Assembly: GCA_019634695.1 (NCBI GenBank) | Contig: JAHCAW010000013.1 | Coordinates: 17,013-81,012 of the forward strand | Source of the DNA: Candidatus Sumerlaeia bacterium | GTDB taxonomy: Bacteria; Sumerlaeota; Sumerlaeia; SLMS01; JAHLLQ01 | Direction of reading: 5' to 3' | DNA length: 64,000 bases | Shown: positions 53,561 through 63,303 of the stretch, one piece after another | Numbering within the stretch: position 1 is the stretch's first letter | Layout: each line of letters opens with the position of its first letter | The notes under the pieces: model-generated | Seen by the model: the letters and a program-made list of their open reading frames with translations, nothing else | Database searches by the model: none | What the model was told of the DNA's origin: nothing | Translations under genes and position numbers: made by a program

Positions 53561-56500
53561 AGATTGCCGCCTTCACCGTTCGAAGGCCCGTCCTGACGAC
53601 GATGTGCACGCTCATCGTCGTCGTCTTTGGCGCCGTCTCCCTCACGCGCCTGCCCATCGACCTGCTTCCCGAAATCACCTACCCCACGCTCAGCGTCTCC
53701 ACCAACTACGGCAACGCCAGTCCGGAGGAGATGGAAACCCTCGTCACGCGCGTCATCGAGGAGGCCGTCTCCGCCGTCCCCGGCGTCGAGGAGATCACCT
53801 CCGAATCCGCCGAAGGCGTCAGCAACGTCCGCGTCCGCTTCTCCTGGAAGACGGACCTCAACGTCGCGTCCAACGACATCCGCGACCGCATCGACCGCGT
53901 GCTCAACAACCTGCCGCCCGACGTCAGTCGGCCCCAGCTCCGCAAGTTCGACGTCGCCGCCTTCCCCATCGTCATGCTCGGCATCTTCAGCGAACTCGAC
54001 CCCATCGAGCTGCGCGACGTCATCGACAAGCAGGTGCAGTACCGCATCGAACAGACTCCCGGCGTCGCCTCCTCCGAGGTATGGGGCGGCCTCGAGCGCG
54101 AGATGCAGGTCAACCTCGACATCGAGAAGATCAAGGCCCTGGCGATTCCGCTCGATCAGATCCTGCGCGCCATTCGCGAGGCGAACCTCAATCTGCCCGC
54201 CGGCGTCATCGAGCGCGGCAACCTCGACGTCACCATCCGCACCCCCGGCGAGTTCGAATCCGTCGAGGAACTCGCCGGCACCGTCGTCGCCATCCGCGAA
54301 GGCGTTCCCGTCACCCTCGGCCAGATCGCCCGCATCGAGGACACCCACCAGCGCATCACCCGCATCGTGCGCATCAACGGCGTGCCCGGCGCCCGGCTCG
54401 CCGTCCGCAAGCAGTCCGGCACCAACACCGTCGAAGTCGCCGACCGCGTGCTCCGCGAGGCCGCCCGCATCAATGCCGACCTGCCCCAGCTCGAGATCGT
54501 TCCCGTCATCGACACGTCCCTCTACATCCGCCGCTCCATCGCCAACGTGCAGCGCTCCGTCCTGCTCGGCGGTGTGCTGGCCATCGTCGTCCTCTTCGTC
54601 TTCCTGCGCAGCCTCCGCAGCACCTTCGTTATCTCCACCGCCATCCCCATTTCGATCATCGCCAGCTTCGCCCTGCTCTACTTCTGCGGCTTCACGGTCA
54701 ACCTGATGACGCTGGGAGGGCTCGCGCTTGGCGTCGGCATGATGGTGGACAACGCCATCGTTGTGCTTGAGAACATCTATCGCCTCCGCGAGGAGGGCAT
54801 GGAGACCGAGCACGCCGCCATCGAGGGCACCCACGAAGTCACGCCCGCCATCGTCGCCAGCACGATCACGACCCTCGTCATCTTCCTCCCGCTGCTGTTC
54901 GTCGAGGGCATGACCGGGATCCTCTTCAAGCAGCTTGCCTACGTCGTCGCCTTCTCGCTCATCTGTTCGCTGATGGTGGCGATCACGCTGGTGCCCGTGC
55001 TGGCGGCGAAGTTCCTGCGCCGTCAGGACGGCGGGCACGCCACCGCGCAGGCCCCGCTGATCATGCGCGTCAGCGAGCGCCTCTTCATCGGCATCGAGAC
55101 ATTGTACCGCGACGTGCTGGAGCTTGCCCTGCGCTTCCGCATCCTCACGGCGCTCTTCGTGATCGCCCTGTTCTGCGGTTCGCTCTTCCTGATGCCCCAC
55201 ATCGGTTCGGAGTTCCTGCCCCCTTCGGACGAGGGGGAAATCCGCGTCGATGTCGAGATGGCCGTCGGCACGCGGCTTGCCATCATCAACGAGACGATGA
55301 AGCACGTCGAGGCGATCGTCGATCGCGAAGTCCCCGAGGCCACCCACACGGTGGTCAATCTGGGCTCCTCCTCATTCCGCCCCTCGGGCGGCACGCGCGG
55401 TTCGATCCAGGTTGCCGTCGGACCGACGTCGAGCCGCACGCGCTCGAGCGAGAAGATCGCCGAGGACGTGCGTCGTGCGATCGGACCCGTTCCGGGCGCG
55501 ACGGTGCGCGCGCGCGCCTCCGAAGGCCTGCGCATCCTGCGCCTGGGCTCCGGCGGAGAGGATCGCCTCCAGATCGAGATTTACGGCTACGAGTTCGCTG
55601 TCCTCGACGAGCTGGCCCACCGCGTCCAGCAGGCTGTCTCCGACATCCCCGGCATCACCGAAGTGCGTGTCAGCCGCGAGGCCGGCGTCCCCCAGGAGAT
55701 CGTGCGCATCGACCGCGATCGCGCCGCCGACCTCGGCCTCTCCGTCGCCCGCGTCGCCCAGGTTCTCGAAACCTCCGTCGGCGGCACGCGCGCCGGCAAC
55801 TTCAGGCGCCAAGGCTACGAGTACCGTATCCAGGTCCGCATCGCCGACGCCGAGAAGCTCACTCTCGACGACCTCCTCGACCTGCCCGTCGCCAACGACC
55901 GCGGCGAACCGGTCATCCTGCGCAACGTCGTCCAGCTTGAACCCCGCCGCGGACCCCAGATCGTCGAGCGCAAGAATCAGGAACGCCTCGCCACTGTCTC
56001 GGCCAACTACACCGACCGCAAACTCGATGCCCTCGTCGCCGACGTCCAGGAAGTCCTGCGCCAGATTCCCCGGCCGAACCAGTACCAGATTCTCATCGCC
56101 GGCGATGTCGCCGACCAGAAGAGCGCTTTCCAGTCCCTCCTGATCAGCCTCGTCATGGCGCTCGTGCTGGTCTACATGGTCCTCGCATCCCTCTACGAAT
56201 CGCTCACCGACCCCTTCATCGTCATGTTCAGCGTCCCGTTGGCCGCCATCGGCGTCCTTGTGATGCTCTTCCTCAGCGACACCACCTTCAACACCCAGAC
56301 CTTCATCGGCTGCATCATGCTCGGCGGCATTGTGGTCAACAATGCCATTCTGCTTGTGGACCAGGCCTCGTCGCTGCGCACCGGCGGTTACGCGGTCCGC
56401 GCGGCGGTTCTGGAGGCCGGCCGCCGGCGCCTTCGCCCCATCCTGATGACCTCGCTCACCACCATGCTCGGCCTCGTCCCACTGGCCCTCGGCATGGGCG

Positions 56501-56679
56501 AGGGCTCCGAGCAGCAGGCCCCGCTCGCCCGTGCCGTCATCGGCGGCATGCTTAGTTCCACCGTCATTACCCTTGTCTTCATCCCGCTGGTCTACTCCAT
56601 CGTGCACCACCAGCGTCGCGGAGCCCCCGCCGCCCAGCAGGAATCCGGGCGCGCGCAGGGACTCGAAGCGGCACCCTGA
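53557..56679 (+). CDS. RND efflux pump, HAE1/AcrB-like
   Basis: The 1040-residue length is typical. Features in order are the N-terminal helix ([12 protein letters not shown]), a large porter loop, helix 4 with [21 protein letters not shown] where Asp398 is the proton-relay residue and an Asn replaces the second Asp of AcrB, the second porter loop, and C-terminal helices with [10 protein letters not shown]. These pumps drive proton-coupled export of drugs, lipids or metabolites; the substrate is not readable. It overlaps the adaptor gene and forms a two-gene operon, possibly reading on into the next genes 9 nt downstream. Confidence 0.94.
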   Translation: MKIAAFTVRRPVLTTMCTLIVVVFGAVSLTRLPIDLLPEITYPTLSVSTNYGNASPEEMETLVTRVIEEAVSAVPGVEEITSESAEGVSNVRVRFSWKTDLNVASNDIRDRIDRVLNNLPPDVSRPQLRKFDVAAFPIVMLGIFSELDPIELRDVIDKQVQYRIEQTPGVASSEVWGGLEREMQVNLDIEKIKALAIPLDQILRAIREANLNLPAGVIERGNLDVTIRTPGEFESVEELAGTVVAIREGVPVTLGQIARIEDTHQRITRIVRINGVPGARLAVRKQSGTNTVEVADRVLREAARINADLPQLEIVPVIDTSLYIRRSIANVQRSVLLGGVLAIVVLFVFLRSLRSTFVISTAIPISIIASFALLYFCGFTVNLMTLGGLALGVGMMVDNAIVVLENIYRLREEGMETEHAAIEGTHEVTPAIVASTITTLVIFLPLLFVEGMTGILFKQLAYVVAFSLICSLMVAITLVPVLAAKFLRRQDGGHATAQAPLIMRVSERLFIGIETLYRDVLELALRFRILTALFVIALFCGSLFLMPHIGSEFLPPSDEGEIRVDVEMAVGTRLAIINETMKHVEAIVDREVPEATHTVVNLGSSSFRPSGGTRGSIQVAVGPTSSRTRSSEKIAEDVRRAIGPVPGATVRARASEGLRILRLGSGGEDRLQIEIYGYEFAVLDELAHRVQQAVSDIPGITEVRVSREAGVPQEIVRIDRDRAADLGLSVARVAQVLETSVGGTRAGNFRRQGYEYRIQVRIADAEKLTLDDLLDLPVANDRGEPVILRNVVQLEPRRGPQIVERKNQERLATVSANYTDRKLDALVADVQEVLRQIPRPNQYQILIAGDVADQKSAFQSLLISLVMALVLVYMVLASLYESLTDPFIVMFSVPLAAIGVLVMLFLSDTTFNTQTFIGCIMLGGIVVNNAILLVDQASSLRTGGYAVRAAVLEAGRRRLRPILMTSLTTMLGLVPLALGMGEGSEQQAPLARAVIGGMLSSTVITLVFIPLVYSIVHHQRRGAPAAQQESGRAQGLEAAP

Positions 56680-56688
56680 CACCACACG

Positions 56689-57813
56689 ATGGAACACATG
56701 GAACACATGGACCGCCTCGCTCACCCCGGCCAGCGCGACCGCTCCGCGTGGTCCCTGTCGCTTATCGTCCTGGCGCTCCTGGCGCTGCTCTGCCCAACCC
56801 TTCACGCCCAGCCCGCCACCGCAGGCGCCCGCACCCCCGAGAGCTGGCTCTACATCGAGCCCTTCGAGGTCCGCCACGAAGTCCTCATCCCCTTCCACGT
56901 GCTCGAGTCTCTCCTGCCCATCGCGCGGCGCGACGCCGCATGGCTCGACGTGGACGAGCAGGATGAAGCCCGCGACGACATCGCCGACTTTCTCGGCGCC
57001 ATGGCACCCGTCGAGATCGACGGCATCGAGGTGCAACCGGTCTCCTCCCGCGTTGTCTTCTTCGACCGCGCCGTGACCACCATCGTCGGCAACCCGCCGC
57101 CCGCGCGTCTGCCCGTGGCCGAAGTCACCGTCGGCCTGATCCACTCCTTCGGCACCAAGGGCCCCGCGCGCCGCGTGCGCGTCACCTGGAGTGGCTTCGG
57201 CCCGGTCCTCGAGACCATCCGCGGAACCGCCGTCGCCGGCGACACCATGCGCCGCCACGCGATGTCGCCCGCCTCGCCATCGCTCGAGTGGACCGCACGC
57301 GGCGAGATCGCCGTCCCCGCCGTCCGCCGCATCCCGGCCGAGGGGCGTGTTGTCCGTCCCGCCGACGCCGAGGCCGCCGAGATCTTCGAAACTCTGCTGC
57401 GCAACATCTACCGCGCCTTCGACTATCGCGCCGAGGGCGACATCTACGACGCCCTCGCACGCAGCGTCGCCGACGACCTGCTCACCCGCCTCTATCTCGA
57501 CATCCGCCGCGGTCTGGTGCTCGAAGCCGAAGGCGGCGCCACCGCCCGCGTCGAATCCGTCTCCGTCAGCAGCGGCGCCCTTGCCACGCCACCCGCCGAA
57601 CCCCGCGCCTTCACCTATCGTGCCACCTGGCAGGCCGCCGGCCGCATCGAGCACTGGGGCCACGTCCACGACCGCGCCAACACCTACACCGCCGAGTTCA
57701 CCGTCGGCGTGCGCGACGCCTCGTGGAAGCTCACCAGCATGCGCGTGCTGCGCCACGAACGCAACGAGACCGGTCTGCGCGTGCGCGACCTTACCGGGGG
57801 CTCGGGCTCGTGA
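56689..57813 (+). CDS. Exported protein of unknown function, first gene of the ZnuA/FtsX operon
   Basis: The 374-residue product has a signal peptide (hydrophobic 22-38, cleavage after LHAQ). The DNA at the start is a 9-bp tandem repeat (ATGGAACAC twice, then ATGGACCGC), giving three in-frame ATGs at 56689, 56698 and 56707, and the signal peptide works from any of them. No domain is recognised; the sequence is mostly beta with a conserved-looking EIFETLLRNIYRAFDYRAEGDIYDALARSV segment near 225-260. It starts 9 nt after the RND stop and overlaps the ABC ATPase start by 4 nt. It is probably the periplasmic partner of that transporter. Confidence 0.78.
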   Translation: MEHMEHMDRLAHPGQRDRSAWSLSLIVLALLALLCPTLHAQPATAGARTPESWLYIEPFEVRHEVLIPFHVLESLLPIARRDAAWLDVDEQDEARDDIADFLGAMAPVEIDGIEVQPVSSRVVFFDRAVTTIVGNPPPARLPVAEVTVGLIHSFGTKGPARRVRVTWSGFGPVLETIRGTAVAGDTMRRHAMSPASPSLEWTARGEIAVPAVRRIPAEGRVVRPADAEAAEIFETLLRNIYRAFDYRAEGDIYDALARSVADDLLTRLYLDIRRGLVLEAEGGATARVESVSVSSGALATPPAEPRAFTYRATWQAAGRIEHWGHVHDRANTYTAEFTVGVRDASWKLTSMRVLRHERNETGLRVRDLTGGSGS

Positions 57814-58469
57814 TCCACGTCGAGCAGGTCGAGTTCGCCTACGCGCGCGGCGGCTTCCAGCTCCGCGTGCCGGACCTGCGCGTCGCGCGCGGCGAACGCG
57901 TCGCCGTCGTCGGCCCCAGCGGCTCGGGCAAGTCCACGTTGTTGCGCCTGCTCGGCGGCATTCTGGTGCCCGCCCGCGGAACGGTTCGCGTTGCGGACAC
58001 CGCCGTCGGCTCACTCCCGGAGCGCGCCCGCCGTGCCTTTCGAGCCACGCGCATCGGCTATGTCTTCCAGGAGTTCGAGCTGCTCGACTACCTCGACGTG
58101 CTCGACAACATCCTGCTGCCGTATCGCCTGACGGGCGCGTTGCGCCTCGATACTGCGGCCCGCGACAACGCCCGCGCGCTGCTCGCGTCCGTCGGGTTGG
58201 CAGGCTTCGAGTCGCGCGCGCTCGCCAGCCTCTCCCATGGCGAGCGTCAGCGCGTCGCCGTCTGCCGCGCCCTCGTGGCCAGCCCCGCCGTCGTGCTTGC
58301 CGACGAACCCACCGGCAGCCTCGACCCCGACTCGAAGGTCGCCGCACTCGAACTCCTCTTCGAGCGCACCCGCTCCCTCGACGCCACCCTGCTTGTCGTC
58401 ACCCACGACCACGCGCACCTCGACCGCTTCGACCGCGTCGTGCCCTTCCGCGCCGGAGCACCCGCATGA
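57810..58469 (+). CDS. ABC transporter ATPase, MacB/LolD type
   Basis: The GTG at 57810 overlaps the previous stop (GTGA). The 219-residue product has Walker A GPSGSGKST (35-43), Q-loop Gln87, signature LSHGE (141-145, with His in place of the usual Gly), Walker B VVLADEPTG (161-169) and switch His199. The length and QRVAVCRAL wording fit LolD/MacB/FtsE-type ATPases that pair with FtsX-like permeases, and that permease gene follows with a 4-nt overlap. It energises a mechanotransmission-type rather than a classical import transporter. Confidence 0.92.
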   Translation: MIHVEQVEFAYARGGFQLRVPDLRVARGERVAVVGPSGSGKSTLLRLLGGILVPARGTVRVADTAVGSLPERARRAFRATRIGYVFQEFELLDYLDVLDNILLPYRLTGALRLDTAARDNARALLASVGLAGFESRALASLSHGERQRVAVCRALVASPAVVLADEPTGSLDPDSKVAALELLFERTRSLDATLLVVTHDHAHLDRFDRVVPFRAGAPA

Positions 58470-59653
58470 CCGGCCCCCTCTATCTCGCGTGGCGCTACGT
58501 CGCCGCCAATCGCTTCAAGAGCCTCGTGCTCCTTGTCGCCATCTCGCTGACGCTCTATCTGCCGCTCGCCTCGCGATGGACCCTCGTGCAGTTCCGCGAC
58601 GCGTGGACCGCGCGCGCCGACGCCACGCCGCTCGTCGTCGGCGCCGCCGGCAGCCGCTTCGATCTTTCCCTCCACGCCCTCTACTTCCGCGGCGAGCCCC
58701 CCCATCGCCTCACCATGAAGGACGCCGACGCCGTCCGCGACAGCGGCCATGCGCGCTCCATTCCTCTTTACCTGGCGCACACCGCCTCCGGCCATCCACT
58801 CGTCGGCACCACACTCGACTATCTCGATCGTCGCGGATTGGTCGTCGCCGACGGACACCCCTTCGCGCAACTCGGCGACTGCGTCGTCGGCGCCTCGGTT
58901 GCCCGCCGGCTTGGCCTTCGCTCCGGCGACCGATTGCTGTCCGATCCCGACAATCTCTTTCATCTCGCCGGCGCCTATCCGCTCAACATGCTCGTCGCCG
59001 GCGTGCTCGCCCCCACCGGCACCGCCGACGACGAAGCCGTCTTCGCCGACCTGAAGACCGCCTGGGTCGTCTCCGGCATCGGCCATGGGCACGAGGACCT
59101 CGCCACGACCACCGATCGCGCCGCCATCCTCACCCGCCGCGGCAACGAAATCGTCGGCAGTCCCGAGGTCTACGAGTTCACCACCATCACCGACGCGAAC
59201 CGCCACACGTTCCACTTTCACGGCGACCCGGAGACTTTTCCCGTCACGGCGATCCTCGCGTTTCCACACGACGCGCGCGCCGCCGCCCTGCTGCGCGGGC
59301 GCTATCTGGCCACCAACTCCCCCGTGCAGATCGTCGTCCCCTCGGAGGTCGTCGACGAAATCCTCGATCTCGTGCTGCGCGTGCAGCGCCTGTTCGACGC
59401 CGCCTCGGCCGCCGTGGCGTTTCTCACGGTGCTCTTCCTCGCCCTTGTGGCGCTGTTGTCGATGCGGTTGCGACGCCGCGAGATGGAAACCCTCGTGCTC
59501 GTCGGCGCCGGCCGCGGCACGTTGGCGCTCATGCACGCGGGCGAGTACGTCCTGATCCTCCTTGCCGCGGCCGGCGTGGCCGGGCTTGCTGGAGCCGCGA
59601 CCCCTCTGGTGGCCGGCCAGTGGCTCGCTGACATCATTCTCGGAGGCATGTAA
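58466..59653 (+). CDS. FtsX-like ABC permease
   Basis: The 395-residue product has the MacB/FtsX plan: one N-terminal helix (about 20-40), a large extracytoplasmic domain (about 45-300) containing VVGASVARRLGLRSGDRL, and three C-terminal helices (about 310-330, 352-372, 375-392) with RRREMETLVLVGAGRGTL in the cytoplasmic loop. GHGHEDL and HTFHFHGD in the external domain supply several His residues. The ATG overlaps the ATPase stop. With the ATPase and the ZnuA-like lipoprotein it forms an uncommon metal-linked ABC set. Confidence 0.88.
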   Translation: MTGPLYLAWRYVAANRFKSLVLLVAISLTLYLPLASRWTLVQFRDAWTARADATPLVVGAAGSRFDLSLHALYFRGEPPHRLTMKDADAVRDSGHARSIPLYLAHTASGHPLVGTTLDYLDRRGLVVADGHPFAQLGDCVVGASVARRLGLRSGDRLLSDPDNLFHLAGAYPLNMLVAGVLAPTGTADDEAVFADLKTAWVVSGIGHGHEDLATTTDRAAILTRRGNEIVGSPEVYEFTTITDANRHTFHFHGDPETFPVTAILAFPHDARAAALLRGRYLATNSPVQIVVPSEVVDEILDLVLRVQRLFDAASAAVAFLTVLFLALVALLSMRLRRREMETLVLVGAGRGTLALMHAGEYVLILLAAAGVAGLAGAATPLVAGQWLADIILGGM

Positions 59654-60564
59654 TGCACCGTCTGTTCATCCTGTCGCTCTTGGTCGCCTTGACCGTCGCA
59701 TGTCGTCCCGCCGCGGAGCAGCAACGCCCTGCCGCGGCCCCCGCCCAACCACGCATCGTCGCCACCAACTACCCGATGGCGTGGGTCGCCGAGCGGCTTG
59801 CCGGCTCGTTCGCCACCATCGAGCTTCCCGTTCCCGAGGACGAGGACCCCGCCTTCTGGGAGCCCACCGCCGCCGACATTCGCTCGATGCAGCAGGCCGA
59901 CATGATTGTTCTCAATGGCGCCGACTTCGAGAGCTGGCTTCCCACCGCCTCGCTGCCCGCCGACCGCCTGGTCGATACGGCTCGTTCCTTCCGCGATCGC
60001 TGGATCATCCTCGAGGACGCCGTCACACACAGCCATGGCCCCGCCGGCGAGCATACCCACTCCGGCACCGACGCGATGACTTGGCTCGACCCGCGCCAGG
60101 CGCTCGCACAGGCCACCGCCGTCCGCGAGGCGCTCGTTGTGCGCTTCCCGGAGCGGGCCACCTCCATCGCCGGGGCCTTCGAATCGCTCAAGGCCGACCT
60201 CGAGGACCTCGATGCCCGCTTCGAACGCGCCCTTGCTCCCGCAGGCGACAGGCCCCTCGTCGCCTCGCATCCGCTCTACAACTATCTCGCGCGACGCTAC
60301 GCCCTCAACATGCGATCGGTGCACTTCGAAGTCGACGAGATGCCCGACGACGCTGCATGGGCCGAGTTCGACGCCCTGCTTGCCGAGCACCCCGCGCGCA
60401 TCATGTTCTGGGAGGACGAACCGCTCGACGAGATCGCGAGCGAACTCGATATCCGCAACGTCCTGCCCGTCGTCGTGCTCACCTGCGGCAATCGCCCCGA
60501 GGAGGGCGACTACCTTGACGCCATGCGCGCCAATGCCCGGCGACTGGAGGAGGCCCTGCGGTGA
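59653..60564 (+). CDS. ZnuA-like metal-binding lipoprotein
   Basis: The start overlaps the permease stop (TAATG). The 303-residue product has a lipoprotein signal (LSLLVALTVAC, Cys17). It follows the cluster A-I metal-binding fold: RIVATNYPMAWVAERLAGS, ADMIVLNGADFESWLP, a His-rich loop HSHGPAGEHTHSG, MTWLDPRQALAQA and VASHPLYNYLARRYAL. In ZnuA the metal site uses His residues at the equivalents of the loop, the TWLDP region and the SHP motif; a His in front of TWLDP is not evident, so affinity or metal may differ. The usual ZnuB-type permease is absent; an FtsX-type ABC precedes it. Confidence 0.87.
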   Translation: MHRLFILSLLVALTVACRPAAEQQRPAAAPAQPRIVATNYPMAWVAERLAGSFATIELPVPEDEDPAFWEPTAADIRSMQQADMIVLNGADFESWLPTASLPADRLVDTARSFRDRWIILEDAVTHSHGPAGEHTHSGTDAMTWLDPRQALAQATAVREALVVRFPERATSIAGAFESLKADLEDLDARFERALAPAGDRPLVASHPLYNYLARRYALNMRSVHFEVDEMPDDAAWAEFDALLAEHPARIMFWEDEPLDEIASELDIRNVLPVVVLTCGNRPEEGDYLDAMRANARRLEEALR

Positions 60565-62273
60565 GACGCCTGCTGTCGTGGTGTGCGGCGGTTCTGCTCG
60601 CGGCCGGTGTGCTCGTCTCCTCGGCCGCCGGCCACGGCTTCGAGCCCTCCGTCGAGCAGCTCGACGATGAATCCGTTCTGGCCCTTGTCGACTCCACGCC
60701 GATGACCGCCGGCGAACTCAAGACGCTGCTTGGTCTGCGCACCGCACCATATCGCCCCGGCGAGGTCGTCTTCTTTGGACTGGGCGATCTGCTGCGTGCC
60801 GCACGCCTCGCGCCCGTCTACGATCAACTCGCCGCCCAGGCACGCGACGAACGACTCGAGTTCACCGAAGCGGACCGCGAGCGCATCGAGCGCATGACGC
60901 GCGAATACGCCCGTCGCATGCTCTATCGCGAGCGCATCCTCGGCGGCCTCGAGGAGCCCACTCCCCAGGAACTCCTCGCGCTCTACGAGACCGTTCGCCA
61001 CGACTACTTTCGCACGCCCGACAAGCTCGTCCTGCGCGAGATGACCTTCCCCTTCGCCACGGCCGACGAAGAGGCCGAGGCTCTCGCGCAAGCCCGGCAC
61101 GCCGCCGCCCGCATCGACGCCGGCGAATCGTTTCTCAACGTCGCCCGCGAAGTCGCCGGCCAGGCCGGCGGCGCCTCCTCGCGCATCATCATCCCCGAGA
61201 CCGACCTGCGCACCCCGCCCGAGGTCGTCGCCGCCTTCCACGAACTTGCCGACAAGCAGACCTCCCCCCCCTTCCGATCCTCCGGCGCGTGGCACATCAT
61301 CTATCGCCAGTTCCACACGCCGGCAGGCTTCATCCCCTTCGAGTCGACGATCGACATCCTGGCTGCCATGCACAGCCGTCGCCAGCGCGAGGAGGCCGTC
61401 GCCCGCTTCTTCCGCGGGTTGGCCGCCGACGTGAACCTCTTCCGCGTCCACGCCGAGAATCTGGTGGGGGAGGGCGAACTCGCGCTCACCAGCGATGTGC
61501 TCCTTAGTGTGGCCGGGCGCACGTTCACGCGCGGCGACCTGATCGCCGCCGGCGGCTGGGCGCTCAGCCGCGAGGTTTCCGTCCGCCAGCAGGAACTGCG
61601 CGACGTCGCTCTCCGCCTCGGTCCCGTGCACGAGGCGCTCGCCGACTGGGTTGCCGAACGCGAGGGCTTCCTCGAACGCCCCGCCGTCGTCCGCTATCGT
61701 GCCCGTCTCGAGGACACGCTGCTCGTCCGCGCCCTGTTGCTGCGCGGAATCGACACCGCCTCCCTCGAGCCCACCGACGACGAGGTCCTCGCCGCATGGC
61801 GCCAGAGCATGGCTGCCAATCCCGAGGCCCCCGGCATGGTCCACTACGATTCGCTCGCCGCGTGGGGCCCCGCCGACCAGCGCGCCGATCTCGCGCGCCG
61901 GCTCGCCACTGTCGAGACCTACGACGCCTTCGCCGCGCTTGCACGCTCGCTCTACAACGGGCCGCTCACAATCAGTTGGGGCACGCGCCTGCGCGACTTC
62001 GCCGTAGAGGCCCCCGAGCCCGTCCGCGACGCCGTTCGCGCCGGCAGGACGCACGGCCTCGCCGGTCCCGTCCTCGAAGACAATCAACTCGAGGCATGGT
62101 GGATCAACACCGCCCACCCCGAACGCGAGCCCACCGTCCGCGAACTCGCCATCGCCCGCGAGAACCTGCGCACCAACCTCGTGCAGGACCAGATCGAACT
62201 CCTCCTCGACGAAGCCAGCGAAGCCATCGTCGTCGAGGACATGATCTCCAATCCCGACGGAATCACCCCATGA
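60561..62273 (+). CDS. Periplasmic parvulin-like (PpiC/SurA-type) protein
   Basis: The GTG at 60561 overlaps the previous stop (GTGA). The 570-residue product has a signal peptide (to about residue 24, SSAAG). Helical SurA-N-like segments follow, then a parvulin-like region (about 150-255: KLVLREMTFPFAT, DAGESFLNVAREVAGQAGG, AFHELADKQTSPPFRSSGAWHIIYR) and a second, more degenerate one (about 430-520: FAALARSLYNGPLT, GLAGPVLEDNQLEAWWI). It probably acts as a folding helper, perhaps for the operon's own exported proteins. The first domain keeps the closing GxHIIYR pattern but catalytic activity is uncertain. Confidence 0.82.
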   Translation: MRRLLSWCAAVLLAAGVLVSSAAGHGFEPSVEQLDDESVLALVDSTPMTAGELKTLLGLRTAPYRPGEVVFFGLGDLLRAARLAPVYDQLAAQARDERLEFTEADRERIERMTREYARRMLYRERILGGLEEPTPQELLALYETVRHDYFRTPDKLVLREMTFPFATADEEAEALAQARHAAARIDAGESFLNVAREVAGQAGGASSRIIIPETDLRTPPEVVAAFHELADKQTSPPFRSSGAWHIIYRQFHTPAGFIPFESTIDILAAMHSRRQREEAVARFFRGLAADVNLFRVHAENLVGEGELALTSDVLLSVAGRTFTRGDLIAAGGWALSREVSVRQQELRDVALRLGPVHEALADWVAEREGFLERPAVVRYRARLEDTLLVRALLLRGIDTASLEPTDDEVLAAWRQSMAANPEAPGMVHYDSLAAWGPADQRADLARRLATVETYDAFAALARSLYNGPLTISWGTRLRDFAVEAPEPVRDAVRAGRTHGLAGPVLEDNQLEAWWINTAHPEREPTVRELAIARENLRTNLVQDQIELLLDEASEAIVVEDMISNPDGITP

Positions 62274-63175
62274 TGCACCGTGCCCCATCCGCACTCGTCT
62301 GCCTGCTCACCGGCCTGCTCTGTTTCGTCGGCGCGTTTCCGGCCGCCGCCGAATCCGATTCGCCACTTCGGACGATCGACCTGCAAAGCGCCGCGCTCGC
62401 GCGCGAGGTGAAGATACACGTCCTCGTACCAAGCGATCCCGCGCCCGACGAGCGCTTCCCCACGCTCTACGTGTTGCACGGTGCGATGGGCGGCTCGGGC
62501 GATTGGGTGCAGGAGGGCCCGCGTCGCGCCTTCGTGCTCGAGATGGCCGCCGCCCATCGCGCGATCCTCGTCTTTCCGGAGGGCACGCCGTTCGGCTGGT
62601 ACGTCGACAGTCCCGTCGACGCGAACTCGCAGGTGGAAACCCACTTCGTGCGCGAGTTGATCCCCGCGATCGACGCCCTGTTTCCCACGCGGACCGACCG
62701 CCACCACCGCGGCATCATGGGACTCAGCATGGGCGGCCACGGCGCCATCACGCTCGCCGCCAAGCACCCCGACCTCTTCGGCTCCGCCTCCTCGATGTCC
62801 GGCATCCTGGACCTCACCGCGCATCCCAAGTCCTGGCAGATTCCCCAGCGCCTCGGTGCGCTCGACGACAATCGCGCGCTGTGGGAAGCCAACTCGGCGC
62901 TCCAACTCGCGCCGCGCTTCCGCGACGCCGACGTGCGCCTGCTCGCCGACTGCGGCATCGACGACACCCTCGAGCGCCAGACCGGCGCCCTCGAGGACGG
63001 CCGCGCCTTCCACGAGCGCCTCATCGAACTCGACATCCCGCACCAGTGGCACGAACACGCCGGCGGCCACACGTGGACCTACTGGCTCGAACGCCTGCCC
63101 GAGCACCTCGAGTTCCACGCCGCCGCTTGGAACAGCCCCATTCAGGCAACCAATCAGAACCCCGAACGTGAGTGA
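62270..63175 (+). CDS. Secreted esterase D/tributyrin-esterase-like alpha/beta hydrolase
   Basis: The ATG at 62270 overlaps the previous stop (ATGATG). The 301-residue product has a signal peptide (cleavage near residue 27, FPAAA). The esterase family pattern is complete: LYVLHGAMGGSGDWV oxyanion loop, nucleophile Ser153 in GLSMGG, acid Asp in ADCGIDD (227 or 231) and His267 in GGHTW. Relatives include S-formylglutathione hydrolase and EstA/feruloyl-type esterases. The final residues (ATNQNPERE) are encoded by a 35-bp repeat that also occurs downstream, so the natural C-terminus may have been extended by the repeat. Confidence 0.88.
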   Translation: MMHRAPSALVCLLTGLLCFVGAFPAAAESDSPLRTIDLQSAALAREVKIHVLVPSDPAPDERFPTLYVLHGAMGGSGDWVQEGPRRAFVLEMAAAHRAILVFPEGTPFGWYVDSPVDANSQVETHFVRELIPAIDALFPTRTDRHHRGIMGLSMGGHGAITLAAKHPDLFGSASSMSGILDLTAHPKSWQIPQRLGALDDNRALWEANSALQLAPRFRDADVRLLADCGIDDTLERQTGALEDGRAFHERLIELDIPHQWHEHAGGHTWTYWLERLPEHLEFHAAAWNSPIQATNQNPERE

Positions 63176-63180
63176 GGGGC
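63146..63180 (+). repeat. 35-bp repeat, copy 1, overlapping the esterase 3' end
   Basis: The copy runs from GCAACCAATCAGAACC to GTGAGTGAGGGGC and matches 63205-63239 at 34 of 35 positions. It encodes the last nine residues and stop of the esterase. CCCC and GGGG at its ends can pair as a short hairpin. Confidence 0.85.
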
Positions 63181-63204
63181 GTCTTCCCCATCACACCAAC
63201 CGTC

Positions 63205-63239
63205 GCAACCAATCAGAACCCCGAACGTCAGTGAGGGGC
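63205..63239 (+). repeat. 35-bp repeat, copy 2, intergenic
   Basis: This second copy lies 59 bp after copy 1 and differs by one base (GTC for GTG in the middle). The 128-bp spacer between the esterase and the ABC ATPase gene holds nothing else recognised. Confidence 0.85.
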
Positions 63240-63303
63240 ACCCTCCAGCACGTGCGCATCCCTCGTCGTTCGCACCACGAACCACGAACAATGCCATCAA
63301 CGC

